Positions 1 to 11,294 of a DNA stretch of 64,000 nt are shown here, piece after piece (position 1 is the stretch's first letter; each line of letters starts with the position of its first letter). The translations under genes were made by a program, and so were the position numbers. The notes under the pieces are model-generated. The model was not told where the DNA came from and searched no databases. It was given only the letters and a program-made list of their open reading frames with translations. Source of the stretch: Riptortus pedestris. Lineage: Eukaryota > Arthropoda > Insecta > Hemiptera > Alydidae. Location: positions 2,475,001-2,539,000 of the forward strand of contig CM032229.1 in NCBI GenBank assembly GCA_019009955.1, read 5' to 3'.

Positions 1-84
1 GTCGGCTTCTTTGATCTACGTCACACTTTCCAAATACGCGAATCTCTCTCTGAAGGATTATTCATGTAATTAATTTTCGCAACA
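1..84 (-). mobile_element. LTR end fragment of a retrotransposon leaving the window
   Basis: The first 84 bases, read on the minus strand, match the first ~85 bases of the solo LTR at 21830 with few differences: both start TGTTGCGAAAATTAA and run through the same stretch. This is therefore the TG-terminal end of an LTR on the minus strand, with the element lying to the left outside the window. Whether it is a solo LTR or the 5' LTR of a full element cannot be seen. Confidence 0.75.
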
Positions 85-127
85 ATATTAATAATTAAAA
101 ATGATAATAATATAAGACTGGAAATTA

Positions 128-350
128 AAATTATTTATTACCGTGCTTTACACTTTGTGCTACTATTGGGACGGTTTATTTACTGGCTACCACCCTTTTC
201 AATCCAGGCTTGGACTAAGGATTTTCTTTAATGAGTGATCACTAAATAAATACCTATTTCCCGGATGAGAATCGAATTCATGACTCTAGGTTTACCAAGT
301 GAGTGAGATTAAGGCCACCGCTTTAATGCAAATACCTAACCTGAGCCCCG
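128..350 (-). mobile_element. tRNA-derived SINE, copy 1
   Basis: On the minus strand the copy begins GGGGCTCAGGTTAG and has a B-box-like GAATTCGATTCTCAT about 60 bases on. It then has a shared body (TTTAGTGA.., GGGTGGTA.., CCGTCCCAAT..) and ends in an AATAAATAAT-type tail. Matching copies lie at 5846, 32314, 42343 and 51943. An internal promoter derived from a tRNA gene is inferred from the A/B-box-like blocks and their spacing. Confidence 0.7.
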
Positions 351-542
351 ATATATAATTTTGAACAGACCTTATTATCGTCATCCTTTGTGTAGGATCG
401 ATGCACCTTTCAAAAATTGTGTCAGATGTTATCGTGTCCCTTAAGGAAAATCTGCTAATAAAACATCCAAATCAATTTCCTTTCTAAATTAAATATCAAA
501 TAATTTCCCAAATTTATATTTTAATAGATTTATATATATATA

Positions 543-1526
543 CTAGCTCAGATACCGGCTTCGCCCGGGAATTCACTTGAGGCTGAATGGTGATGGTATT
601 TTTTTGGCAAGGCTTTACATTGCACAATATTTTGACTTTTACACCGTTTAGGGTTAATACCCGTCGTTCTGAGGATTTGTTTTATAATAAAATTTGTAAA
701 TTCAGGCTTCCCTTATAACCCCCCCCCCTCTTGCCCGTCCCTAGAAATGTTGGTATGGCTTATTAAAATGAAGACGTTAGTGCTAATACACATACCGAGT
801 TTTATTTAGTTCGGTTTAGTCATTTGTGCCAAATAAAATTGTTCACTTCCGCTATAGGTTTTAGCGTATAACGCCTTTATAATTCGGTATACGACGATAT
901 TGTATATAATAAAAGTTTCTCTAAATAACACAATAAACAACTTTTGTTATGTGGATATTTGCCCGAAACCCCAATAGGAAACGAAATATCACTATTTTTT
1001 ATTTCAGGCCTACCATATAACCCCCACTCCTGCCCGTCCCTAGAAATGTTAGTATGGCTTATTATAAGGAAGGCATTAGTACTACTCACATACCGGGTTT
1101 GGTTTAGTTCGGTTGAGTTTTTTGTGCCAAATAAAATTGTTGACTTCCGCAGTAGTTTTTAACGCATTTATACTTCGGTATACGTCAAAAGTGTATATAA
1201 CAAACGTTACACCAAATAACAAAATAAACAACTTTTGCTATGTGCATAATTGCCGAAAATGCAATAGGGAACGAAATATTGTTATTTTTAACTTCAGCCT
1301 TTCCTTAAAAACCCCCACTCCTGTTCGTCTCAGAGAATATTAACATAGCCTAAAGTCTAAGTTGGGTTAGTAGTAATATACATACCAAGTTTCATAATAT
1401 TCGGTTAAGCCGTTTATGCGTGAAAAGGTAACAAACAAATAAACAAACAAACAAACACACACACACATTGTGAAATTTCGAGAAAAATATCAATGTACAG
1501 TCAGAGGTTACAATTTTTTATATATA
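543..1526 (-). mobile_element. RC1 repeat (Helitron-like end), copy
   Basis: Non-coding repeat. On the plus strand it opens CTAGCTCAGATACCGGCTTC next to a (TA)n run. Read on the minus strand it therefore ends in a short GC hairpin followed about 12 nt later by CTAG. The body holds two or three ~230-bp modules that recur across the window (AACAACTTTTG.TATGTGCAT.., CTTATAACCCCCACTCCTG..). The far end reads CAGAGGTTACAATTTT and then TA repeats. No intact reading frame was found. The Rep/helicase genes of an autonomous Helitron are not visible here. Confidence 0.55.
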
Positions 1527-1671
1527 CTAGCTCAGATACCCGGGAATTGATTTAAGGCTGAATGGTGATGGTATTTGTTTTGTCAAGGCTTTAATTTGCA
1601 CAATATTTTGACATTTACCCGTCCCAGTGTTTAGGCTTAATACCCGTTGTTGGCATTTGTTAATAATAACA

Positions 1672-1703
<32 letters not shown>

Positions 1704-2575
1704 AAGTCTTCACTGTCCTCCAAATTGTCATATTTCCCGTCTCTTGTGCATTATGCATAGATTTCAGTTATTAAGAACAAAATATTAACATAGATTTGAA
1801 TTAATTTTTCCAGGTGAGGTACCTGGTAGTTCGAATTGCAATGAATTGTTAAGCATATCAATTTTTCTACGCAAATTACTTGCTCCACACATTGTTCCTG
1901 GAGAAATGTATAAAACAAAAGTTAATCTAAATAACAAAGTAAACAACTTTTGCTATGTGCATGTTTGTCGAAAAACAAATAGACAATGAAATATCGTGAA
2001 TTTTTATTTCAGGCCTCCCTTATAACCCCCACTCCCGTCCTAACCTAAAACTTTTAATATAGCTTATAATCATGGAAGAATTAATGCTAATTGACAAACT
2101 GAGTTTTTTCAAGTTCGGTTTAATCGTTAGCGCCCAATGAAATAGTTGACTTCCGCTTTAGTTTATAGTGTATATCTCGTTTATACTTTGTTAAAAACAA
2201 AAATGAATATAACAAAAGTTACTCTAAATAACAAAATAAACAAATTTTGTTATGTGCATGTCTGCTGAAAAAGCAATAGGAAACGAAATATCGCTATTTG
2301 TAATTTCAGGCCTCCCTTATAACCCACACTCCTGTTTGTCTTAGAGAATATTATTATAGTCTAAAGTCTAAGTTGGGCTAGTAGTAATATACATACCAAG
2401 TTTCATAAAATTCGGTTCAGCCGTATATGCGTGAAAAGGTAACAAACAAACAGACACCAAATAAACAAAATGCAGTTATGGTGTCTATGACATTTGAAAC
2501 GAAATGTTATTGTGAAATTTCGCGAAAAAAATCAATGTACAGACAGAGGTTACAATTTTATATATATATATATAT
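1527..2575 (-). mobile_element. RC1 repeat, copy with degraded hairpin
   Basis: This begins CTAGCTCAGATACCCGGG, missing part of the hairpin, and directly follows the previous copy after a short TA run, so the two are head-to-tail. It contains a 25-bp T tract at about 1673-1699. Its modules match those at 57.6-58.4 kb. It ends at CAGAGGTTACAATTTTATAT. Confidence 0.55.
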
Positions 2576-2579
2576 AGAT

Positions 2580-3435
2580 AATAAATAAATAAATTCTTCT
2601 TATTCTGGAACCAATATTATTTATATATTCTTCAAAATTCATGGCAAGGGTCTTCATTAAAAACATTTTTTTTTTTCGGCGAAAACTTTATTTGAAACTG
2701 CCCTATATGTTTCGTGGCTTATTTGCTACCTCTTCAGGGGCTATCCCTTTTAAAGGAAAAAAAAAATACAAAAAATGATTAATAACATTAATTTAAAACA
2801 TCCCTTAATAATTCTTTTTTCTATATATTGTATTACTAGGTGCCTACACATATGATATTATTTATTTCTATTTACATTTCTGAAGTGCTCGTTTTCCCTT
2901 TGCATTACTTTGCGATTGCCCTCACAGAGGAGGTAGTTGATACTGTGAGGTTCCCGAGGTAGGTTAAGTCGGCTGACTAAATCGATTATTCACAAGCCAC
3001 TCTTGAACTCGATTATTTCGCATCATAATTAAAAGTCGATTGATTTAAGATAAACTTTTATAACAAAAAATCAGAAATGAAATACCTCAATCATATATTC
3101 TATAACATTATATCTTAAATTAATCGACTTTACCATTATTAACCTGAAGAGGCTGTAACCATCATGTATTCTTATACAAACATTTTAAAGGGTGGTAACC
3201 TTTAAGTAACCCGTCCCAATTAATCTAAGTTGCAAAAAGTGACGTTAATAAATACTAATATTAATAATACAAACATTTTATCAGAAATTATAATAATTTA
3301 ATTTTTTATATAAAAAAATCTAAAAGATCTCATGCCAGCAGTATCTAGGGGTCAGATTGTCATACATCTATATAACCTTCCTGGCAACTGTGGGGTTATA
3401 ATTCAATGTCAAGTTCACTTTTGTTTCTCTATATT
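2580..3435. other. Intergenic AT-rich DNA with a SINE tail
   Basis: No gene seen. Bases 3188-3270 match the 3' part of the tRNA-derived SINE (GGGTGGTAACC.., CCGTCCCAATTAA.., GTTAATAAAT) in plus orientation without its tRNA-like head. The rest is unassigned. Confidence 0.5.
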
Positions 3436-3575
3436 TTTTAGCAGATGTCCCATAAGGGAAATCAGCTATTGCGGTTGTACTCATGACGGAATTTTTGAAT
3501 TTTTTCTTCAAATGCCCATCGATCCTACCTAGGAGATGACGAAAATAAGGTCCGTTCAAAACTGTATATATATAT

Positions 3576-3633
<58 letters not shown>

Positions 3634-4450
3634 TAGATATATATATATGCACATATATATATCAATTATCTATCTATTATATTTGTTTGTTACCGCTCTA
3701 GCGGTCGCAATTTTTGTGTAATCGTTACCAAACTCGATATTTAGTCGTTTTATGTAATAGGAAAGATCAAGTTCGTTAACGGCTGAAATCGGACCAGGGG
3801 GAGGGGGGGGGTTTAAAGGGGGAGAATTTCGAAAATTAGAAATATCTCCGTTACTATTAGTCGGATCGAAAAAGTGTATAGAATTAATCTTATTGAAAAT
3901 TAAATACACTATAAATGATGTTATATACATTTATTCTCTATCTTGAAAATTAACCGAGATATTTGCATTTTTCAGTTTTCAGCCTTTAGTAAACCCCCAC
4001 TTCTACTAGTGTTACTTAAATAATGCTCTGTTATATAATAAAAGATATTAATTGAAGCCTAAATACCAAATTATATTTTCATTGAACTTTTACTTTTTGA
4101 GATATGCAAATACGTTCTGTTGACCCCACCCCCCGTCTTTTGTTTTTGGATTACTAAATTTTTAAGTGATGAGATAAAAATGATTCTGATTCATTACAAA
4201 TTACACCCACTAGCTTTAGTAAATTGTTTTCAATAAATTTAATATGTCTTATTCTAATATATTTTATTATTTGTTTGTCTTTCCGGTCTATCTATGCAGC
4301 GCTACGAGGTTGGCTTGCCTGTTTGTTTACAATTCAGCCGTATATTGTACATTTACTGAGCATTCACGGTAGTGTTACCTGTATGTATATGTATCTATTG
4401 TAAACTTTCTCGTGGGAAATCTGCTTAGTTTACACAGTGACGGACTTTTA
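3436..4450 (-). mobile_element. H1 repeat, minus-strand copy
   Basis: H1 is a dispersed non-coding family. On its own strand it starts AAAAGTCCGTCACGCAGGGG, then AAGCAGATTTCCCACGTG, and ends in a palindrome around TTAA (GATTTCCCTTAAGGGAAATC) then TGCTAA. This copy has both ends: TTTTTAGCAGATGTCCCATA at 3436 and CACAGTGACGGACTTTT ending at 4450. The (TA)n tract sits at 3568-3660, the family's fixed internal position. It holds extra sequence near 4120-4400, so it is longer than the ~600-800 bp of most copies. Confidence 0.6.
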
Positions 4451-4857
4451 TTAGTAAAATTAGTATCCTAATCTATAAGTTCATTTATATTTTCCTTGGC
4501 TGATATTTTATTGTCAATTATATTAATTTTTTATATTTATCTAAAGTTAAATAGGTCATATTTCCAACTTACCATATTAATTTGACATTATTTGATGGCC
4601 GCTGCCCAACATGTTTTAGCCTGAGGGGAGGCTGTATCATGATGAAGGAGTTAATTCCGCTGACGCCACTCGAGGGAAATCAACTGATGAGTTTATGCTC
4701 AAGCCAGTGTTATCGTTATCATCTGTTATCAATATATTAAAGAGAACGAATGACAATGTTTCTGAATTTTGATTAAATATCAATTATTTTAGTGCACTTC
4801 CTCCGATGAAAGCTCTACCATGACGAGGACAAAGAAACTTGCATGAAGAGTTACAAA

Positions 4858-5341
4858 GAAAAAAGTCCGTCACGCAGGGGCTGCGTAAACTAAGCAGATT
4901 TCCCACGTGAAGTTTTACAATAGTGAAATCTGCCTAATAACAACAGTAGTAGTAAGGAATCTTTAAACCTATTCACGAGGGACGAACAGTTACCGAAACG
5001 GCCCGTACTAGCTCTCGGCGGAGAATCCCGAACGTAGCCGACTCCTGCCGACCACACACTTGCATACAAATGCAAATATCTCGGTTAATATTCCAGATAC
5101 AGAATAAATGTATGGAACAATATTTATAGTAAATTTAATTTGCAATAAGATTTAGTTTATACAATTTTTCGATCTGACGCATAATAACGGAGATATTTCG
5201 AATTTTCCTCCGCTGTAAACCCCCCTCCCACTAGTCCGATTTCAGCCATTAACGAACTTGATCTTTCTTTTTATGTAAAACGCTTAAATATGAATCTTGG
5301 TAACGATCAAACAAATATTGCGACCGCTAGAGCATTAACAG

Positions 5342-5377
<36 letters not shown>

Positions 5378-5530
5378 TTATATATATTTATATATATATA
5401 TAATTTTGAACGGACCTCATTTTCGTCATCTCCTGGGTAGGATCGATGGACATTTTGAAGAAATTTCTCAAAACTCGCGCCAAGAGTACGACCTCAATCG
5501 CTGATTTCCTTGAAGGGAAATCCGCTAAAA
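4858..5530 (+). mobile_element. H1 repeat, plus-strand copy
   Basis: Complete copy. It begins AAAAAAGTCCGTCACGCAGG, has AAGCAGATTTCCCACGTG about 35 bp in, a (TA)n tract at 5342-5402, and ends in the degraded palindrome TGATTTCCTTGAAGGGAAAT followed by CCGCTAAAAA. No coding potential. It lies about 400 bp from the minus-strand copy at 3436-4450, so the two form an inverted pair. Confidence 0.65.
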
Positions 5531-5745
5531 ATATTCCGGTACAATAACGTAACTGGAATTTCCCAGACAGTAAATCACCCCGTCCAACAGGTGCATTTTT
5601 CAAAATAACTATCAGAGAGAAGAACGAAATTGCAAAGAAATTCTCATTTCACTCCGAAGTATTAGAAAGGAGTCTTGGATTAGAGATAGCACTGGCAACT
5701 GGTGACTAGCCTCACTACGGTAGTAATATCCTTTTTTGTATCCAT

Positions 5746-5776
<31 letters not shown>

Positions 5777-5845
5777 CAATATATATATATAGAAATATAT
5801 CTATATATAGATATATATATATAAGTATTGGCTAGTCATTTTACG

Positions 5846-6052
5846 TCTCGGAGAATGTTAGCCATTTATGTTAAAGCCTTAACCTCAATTACACATGGCA
5901 AACTTAAAGTTGCGAGTTAGATTAACGTCTGGGCAATAGGAACTTATTTAGTGACAAACTCATTAAATAGAATCCTAGCAAGAAAAGAGTCGTAACCTGT
6001 AGATAACCCATCCAAATCAATAGCAGCAAAATGTGGGCATTAATAATAAGAA
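5846..6052 (+). mobile_element. tRNA-derived SINE, copy 2 (decayed)
   Basis: The head GGAGAATGTTAGCCATTTAT matches the tRNA-like head of the copy at 42343. It is followed by CACATGGCAAAC, TGCGAGTTAGATTAACGTCT in place of the B box, TTTAGTGACAAACTCATTAA, and the shared tail to GCATTAATAATAAG. It is more diverged than the other copies. Confidence 0.55.
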
Positions 6053-6059
6053 TCCCCGT

Positions 6060-6416
6060 TAACCAAGAAGGACCTAGAATGAGTTGTGCCCAGTATATCC
6101 GGGGAGGGGAGAGAGGGCAGTGGTCACTACCAATGGCCTATGGACGGGCTGCGGACTAACTGGACCCGGAAATTCTTCTAGCGCACTCTGGTAGCAAGAC
6201 GGTGATCCAACTGTCCCCCTCCCACTCAAGTGCAGAGTGCTATCAGCCTGCCGATATGCCTTCCCTATCAGCTGTATGGTCCTCCATCTCCCTAGGGGTG
6301 GGAGATAGGAGCAGCTGGGAGATAGCTGGAAAAGGGAGATGCCAACAACTATAGCTCCCATCACTCACCAAACATAGCCTCCTTACTGATAAGCTCCTTC
6401 TCATGGAGGCAACTCC

Positions 6417-6420
<4 letters not shown>
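6060..6420. other. GC-rich island, unassigned
   Basis: This stretch is much richer in G+C than its surroundings, with several GGGAGATAG-type short repeats at about 6300-6345. It leads into a (CT)n-(TA)n microsatellite at 6420-6506. No convincing reading frame. Since an RLE-type LINE relic lies at 6930-7215 in plus orientation, this may be retrotransposon sequence too, but that is only an inference from proximity. Confidence 0.3.
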
Positions 6421-6508
<88 letters not shown>

Positions 6509-6929
6509 TCCCGCCTTCCTTTTTGAAGAAAAGAAAGAAAAGAGACAATGTAGTCAGAAGTTGTGCCAAAGGAATATTAAATATCCCATCGGAGACTCCT
6601 TAAAGCATATTTATTCTTTATGTTTTTTTACAGCATTTAAATATATGTTCTGCAATCAAGCGAGACTGTAATCCATATGTGCTGTTAACCAGAAACCGGC
6701 TCTGAAATAACAGATTGTTCGTCTTCACTCAAGTTCCGTGATGATGAAAATGATAATTCAGGAAAACTCAGTCAGGAGTTTTCGACTAGAAATTTCCTTC
6801 GATGACTGGAGCCTCCTACCTGTTAAAGGGAAAGGCGTCGAAACTTTTGATGAATGGACAAATATAGTCTTTCCTCTTCTCAATAGAGTAGAACAATAAA
6901 AATGAATACCAGCCTAGAGCCAGTCCGCT

Positions 6930-7215
6930 CTGTCACAGGAAGGAGCTTAGGAACAACCATCTGTCATCATTGCAGCGAGACCGAAACACCCCGCATGTTG
7001 TAGGTTCCTGCCAATAGGGCGAGCAAATGCACATTTCCCGGCATCATAAGGTACGTTCAGGTATTGCAAAACTTTTGAGAACGTAGCACCCAGAGAGGGA
7101 AATATATGAGGAAGTCGGCTGTAGTTCATCTGATGGGTCCATTAGAAAAGCCGATATTGTTGCCATTTCACGAAAAGAAGGCAAGGGTATTATTATTGAC
7201 CCGACACACACTGGA
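6930..7215 (+). pseudogene. Relic of an RLE-type LINE (R2/R4-like), C-terminal end
   Basis: One plus-strand frame reads TPHVVGSCQ, then a stop, HHKVRSGIAKLL, a second stop, and finally KADIVAISRKEGKGIIIDPT. The first part matches the Cys/His segment before the endonuclease of R2/R4-type LINEs, where a typical pattern is ETxxHVxGxC..RHxKV. The second has the acidic residues of their restriction-enzyme-like endonuclease (A-D-I-V-A-I then I-I-D-P-T). The preceding CHHCSETET is in another frame, so there is at least one frameshift as well as two stops. A dead fragment; reverse transcriptase is not visible upstream. Confidence 0.55.
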
Positions 7216-7219
7216 GCGA

Positions 7220-8182
7220 GCCTTCAGTAATGTTGGACATTGGGGGAAAAATAAAAGTTTTAATTTGGGATTTTGATTGTATTGTTAGTACCACATAAAC
7301 CCTTTTCAATTGAGCAGATTGATTTTTAGCCATATTATTGCAATGGTTTTTACATAATGCCTGGTTATAATTGCTATTTTAAAAAAATACTTTGTTCATT
7401 AAATTCGTCGTGAACTATTATTTAATTTTATAAATTATTTTTTATTAAAGTACAAATTAATGGTATTATATCAAATAAAAAAATTTAACAAAAGTTTTTT
7501 AAAATTCCTCTATTTTTTTTTTTTTTTTTTTTTTTTTACATCGAGCTGAAAGTAATTTTATTTAATTGAATTCTCAAATCGCTTGTATTTGCTTGAAAAA
7601 ATACCACTTGACATTCTTTTAGGAGTATATTGTCTTATTTAGAACGTCGTCAGATTTTGCCTAAACTTGCCTATTCATTAAATAATTACTTTTAGTGTAA
7701 ACACTTTCGTTGCGTACTCTTTTTCACTATCTTGATTATTAACCGAGATACAACATAAGCATTTTTTTAGTTTTCGGCCTTCAGTAAACTCCCAATCCTT
7801 TTCATGTCAGCTTTTGTATCATGAAGCACACTATTTGAAGCTTATATGGCAAATATTTTTCTCATTGAATTTTTACTTTTTTGAGATAAATGCAAATGCG
7901 TGGCGCATGATTAAAATCTGCTTACCTAACGCAGCCCCTGCGTTGCGGGCTTGTTTCCTGTGCCAAAGCTTGTAAACGTAGAGCCCTTAACAAAAGAGAT
8001 AAAGAATAGAAAGAGCAGATAACAGTTATCAGTGCTGGCCTGGCTCCACATGTGACTTCATCAGTGCGTCAATTCTAGGAAAATCTACTTAGCGTTCACA
8101 GACTTCTTAAATTTCAGAGAATCCAGAGAGTCTTGAGATAGTGCTTAGTCGGTGATATCTTAGATGTAAGAAAATGTGGAGG
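7220..8182. other. AT-rich spacer
   Basis: No gene seen. It contains a poly-T run at about 7511-7537. Short blocks at about 7740-7920 resemble the inner part of the H1 copy at 3436 (TTTTTAGTTTTCGGCCTTCA, CCCAATCCTTTTCATG), so 7735-8100 is probably decayed H1-related sequence. Confidence 0.35.
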
Positions 8183-9596
8183 GATAATGGGTGTTGTTTG
8201 CTTCGGGGATGATAAGGCTCCCATATTTCATCCCTTCCTTCATCAGATAATGGGTGTTGTTTGCTTCGGGGATGATAAGGCTCCCATATTTTATCCTTCC
8301 TTCATCAGATAATGGGTGTTGTTTGCTTCGGGGATGATAAGGCTCCCATATTTTATCCCTTCCTTCATCAGATAATGGGTGTTGTTTGCTTCGGGGATGA
8401 TAAGGCTCCCATATTTTATCCCTTTCTTCATCAGATAATGGGTGTTGTTTGCTTCGGGGATGATAAGGCTCCCATATTTTATCCCTTCCTTCATCAGATA
8501 ATGGGTGTTGTTTGCTTCGGGGATGATAAGGCTCCCATATTTTATCCCTTCCTTCATCAGATAATGGGTGTTGTTTGCTTCGGGGATGATAAGGCTCCCA
8601 TATTTTATCCCTTCCTTCATCAGATAATGGGTGTTGTTTGCTTCGGGGATGATAAGGCTCCCATATTTTATCCCTTCCTTCATCAGATAATGGGTGTTGT
8701 TTGCTTCGGGGATGATAAGGCTCCCATATTTTATCCCTTCCTTCATCAGATAATGGGTGTTGTTTGCTTCGGGGATGATAAGGCTCCCATATTTTATCCC
8801 TTCCTTCATCAGATAATGGGTGTTGTTTGCTTCGGGGATGATGTGGCTTCCATCTTTCATCCCTTCCTTCATCCCTAATCCATTCATCAGATAATGGGTG
8901 TTGTTTGCTTCGGGGATGATGTGGCTTCCATCTTTCATCCCTTCCTCCATCCTTAATCCGTTCATCAGATAATGGGTGTTGTTTGCTTCGGGGATGATGT
9001 GGCTTCCATCTTTCATCCCTTCCTCCATCCTTAATCCATTCATCAGATAATGGGTGTTGTTTGCTTCGGGGATGATGTGGCTTCCATCTTTCATCCCTTC
9101 CTCCATCCTTAATCCGTTCATCAGATAATGGGTGTTGTTTGCTTCGGGGATGATGTGGCTTCCATCTTTCATCCCTTCCTCCATCCTTAATCCGTTCATC
9201 AGATAATGGGTGTTGTTTGCTTCGGGGATGATGTGGCTTCCATCTTTCATCCCTTCCTCCATCCTTAATCCGTTCATCAGATAATGGGTGTTGTTTGCTT
9301 CGGGGATGATGTGGCTTCCATCTTTCATCCCTTCCTCCATCCTTAATCCATTCATCAGATAATGGGTGTTGTTTGCTTCGGGGATGATGTGGCTTCCATC
9401 TTTCATCCCTTCCTCCATCCTTAATCCGTTCACCAGATAATGGGTGTTGTTTGCTTCGGGGGAATGATAGGCTCCCATATTTCATCCTTTCTTCCATCCC
9501 TAATCCATTCAAACAGATAATGGGTGTTGTTTGCTTCGGGGATGATAAGGCTCCCATATTTCATCCCTTCCTTCATCCCTAATCCCTTCAACAGAT
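8183..9596. repeat. Minisatellite with 63-bp and 78-bp unit blocks
   Basis: Twenty tandem units each begin GATAATGGGTGTTGTTTGCT. Starts are near 8183, 8246 and 8308, then every 63 bp to 8812. From 8812 they are 78 bp apart to 9436, then ~80 bp to a last unit at 9516. The 78-bp type has GATGTGGCTTCCATC in place of GATAAGGCTCCCATA and an extra ~15 bp near TTAATCC.TTCATCA. Both lengths are multiples of three, so several frames stay open on both strands (up to 465 codons on the minus strand). There is no sign that any is a gene: the frames overlap and simply repeat the unit. Confidence 0.9.
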
Positions 9597-9687
9597 CCTT
9601 ACTACAGTCAAATCTTAGTCCTTAATAGTATTTTTGCCTATATAATAACGCTGTGCGAAACCGTCCTTTCATTCGCCCATTAAATAG

Positions 9688-10305
9688 TAAAAAGTCCGTC
9701 ACGCAGGGGCTGCGTAAACTAAGCAGATTTCCCACGTGAAGTTTTACAATAGAGAAATTTGCATACTGCTAAAACTTAACACCACCTGGAGTCAATACAA
9801 AATTTTAATAGATCAAATTTTGGTACTCCAATACCTACAGGAGGGGGGGGTCAAAAGAAGGTATTTGCATTTATCAAAGCAAAAGATTACACGAGTCTAA
9901 ACAGTTTCACGAGAGCCCACAGTTACGGAAACGACAGAAATCTTACAACGAGAACCGTCTATAGCCGATCTCACCTCTCCCGTTACCCACACACACCTAA
10001 TAAAAATGCAAATATCTCGGTTAATATTCAAGATAGTGAATAAATGTATATAACAATATTTATAGCACATTTAATTTTCAATAAGATTGGTTCTATACAC
10101 TTTTTCGATCCGACGTATGGTAACGGAGATATAACGAATTTTCGAAACTCCTCCTCTAAACGCCCATCGCACTGGTCCGATTTTAGTCATTAACGAACTT
10201 GATCTTACTTTTTACATAATACATAAAACGGTTAAGTATCGAGTTTTGTTAACGATCAAACAAAAATTGCGACCACTAGAGCGTTAAAAGACACACACAT
10301 ACACA

Positions 10306-10376
<71 letters not shown>

Positions 10377-10495
10377 TAAAGGACTTCATTTTTGTCATCT
10401 ACTAGGTAGGATCGATGGACATTTGAGGAAAATGTCGAAAATCGCGTCATGAGTACGACTTCGATAGGTGATTTACCTTATGGGAAATCTGCTAA
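9688..10495 (+). mobile_element. H1 repeat, plus-strand copy
   Basis: Complete copy from AAAAAGTCCGTCACGCAGGG to TGGGAAATCTGCTAATAAAA. The 5' subterminal block AAGCAGATTTCCCACGTG is intact, the (TA)n tract lies at 10310-10370, and the 3' palindrome has decayed (GATTTACCTTATGGGAAATC). It lies less than 100 bp downstream of the minisatellite. Confidence 0.65.
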
Positions 10496-10499
10496 TAAA

Positions 10500-11120
10500 A
10501 ATTGGAAATGATATTTATCATATATGGGATATATTATATAGCAATTTCTATTCCGCCCTTTATAAAATGTTACTTATTTTTGCCTCCAACGCCCTTTGAG
10601 CATTGTAGCTTCATTGCTTTGGAAAACAGTCTTGAATACTAACATCAGAAAATTATCTACTATCAACCCAGTTTTGTGGTTATTCCATTTATAATCCTCA
10701 CAACTCAGAGCCTTGACAGCAAGGGACAGCCCTTGTCCAAATCATCAAAAGCGTTATGTACCAATGTTCCCTACTTCTCAATGCACACATCGGGTGTTAC
10801 AGGCACAGGCGTTCGGGCCACAGGAATCGCCCAGGCACTAGCCTGTTACCTCGCCACTTGAACCATAGTCTCCTAGACACCCTAGTCGCCCTCGTTGCTA
10901 CTAAGATCCCCCCCCCTACAGTTTCAACAGTAATTAGGTTAAATGGAAGTTGCAAACTCAAACTCTGAACTACCATAACTCTGATAAACTGAGCAACTAC
11001 TCCTTGCATTAGCGGCACAAGTTTGCTACCTTTAAACAGGGCATAAATTACTCCGCTCACTGATCTTGTTCCGCTGCATTTTGGACCTGGAGCGCTATTT
11101 TTAGCTGAATCCCTTAAAAC
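10500..11120. other. Unassigned spacer of higher G+C
   Basis: No homology recognised. Short open frames on both strands at 10676-11060 overlap each other and show no domain. The base composition is less AT-rich than its surroundings at 10690-11090, which may mark an old insertion. Confidence 0.3.
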
Positions 11121-11226
11121 GAAGCAGATATTGAGATCCTACTCATGACGCGATTTTCGAAGAATTTCCTCAAACGGCCATCGATCCTTGGAGATCACGA
11201 AAATGAGGTCCATTCAAAATTATGTG

Positions 11227-11294
<68 letters not shown>

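Noticed and set aside
877..1343. Several 70-76-codon frames near the window start, and similar frames at 24815-25283, 39355-40267 and 56520-57568
   Set aside because: They recur because they are translations of the same non-coding RC1 modules, in various frames and with different breaks.
1441..1466. (AAAC/AC)n stretches as functional sites
   Set aside because: They are simple repeats at RC1 module ends and vary among copies.
6243..6603. Frames across the (CT)n-(TA)n tract at 6420-6506
   Set aside because: The open reading depends on the dinucleotide repeat; the ends show no domain.
8160..9557. A 465-codon minus-strand frame and overlapping frames of 395 and 188 codons
   Set aside because: All consist only of the minisatellite unit read in different frames. 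Unit lengths divisible by three keep them open, and no start context, domain or non-repeat sequence supports a gene.
8183..9596. Array resembling a CRISPR
   Set aside because: Units are identical along their whole length with no unique spacers, and the setting is eukaryotic.
10676..11060. Overlapping frames of 60-90 codons on both strands
   Set aside because: No domain, no codon bias and mutual overlap; most likely chance frames in a less AT-rich stretch.
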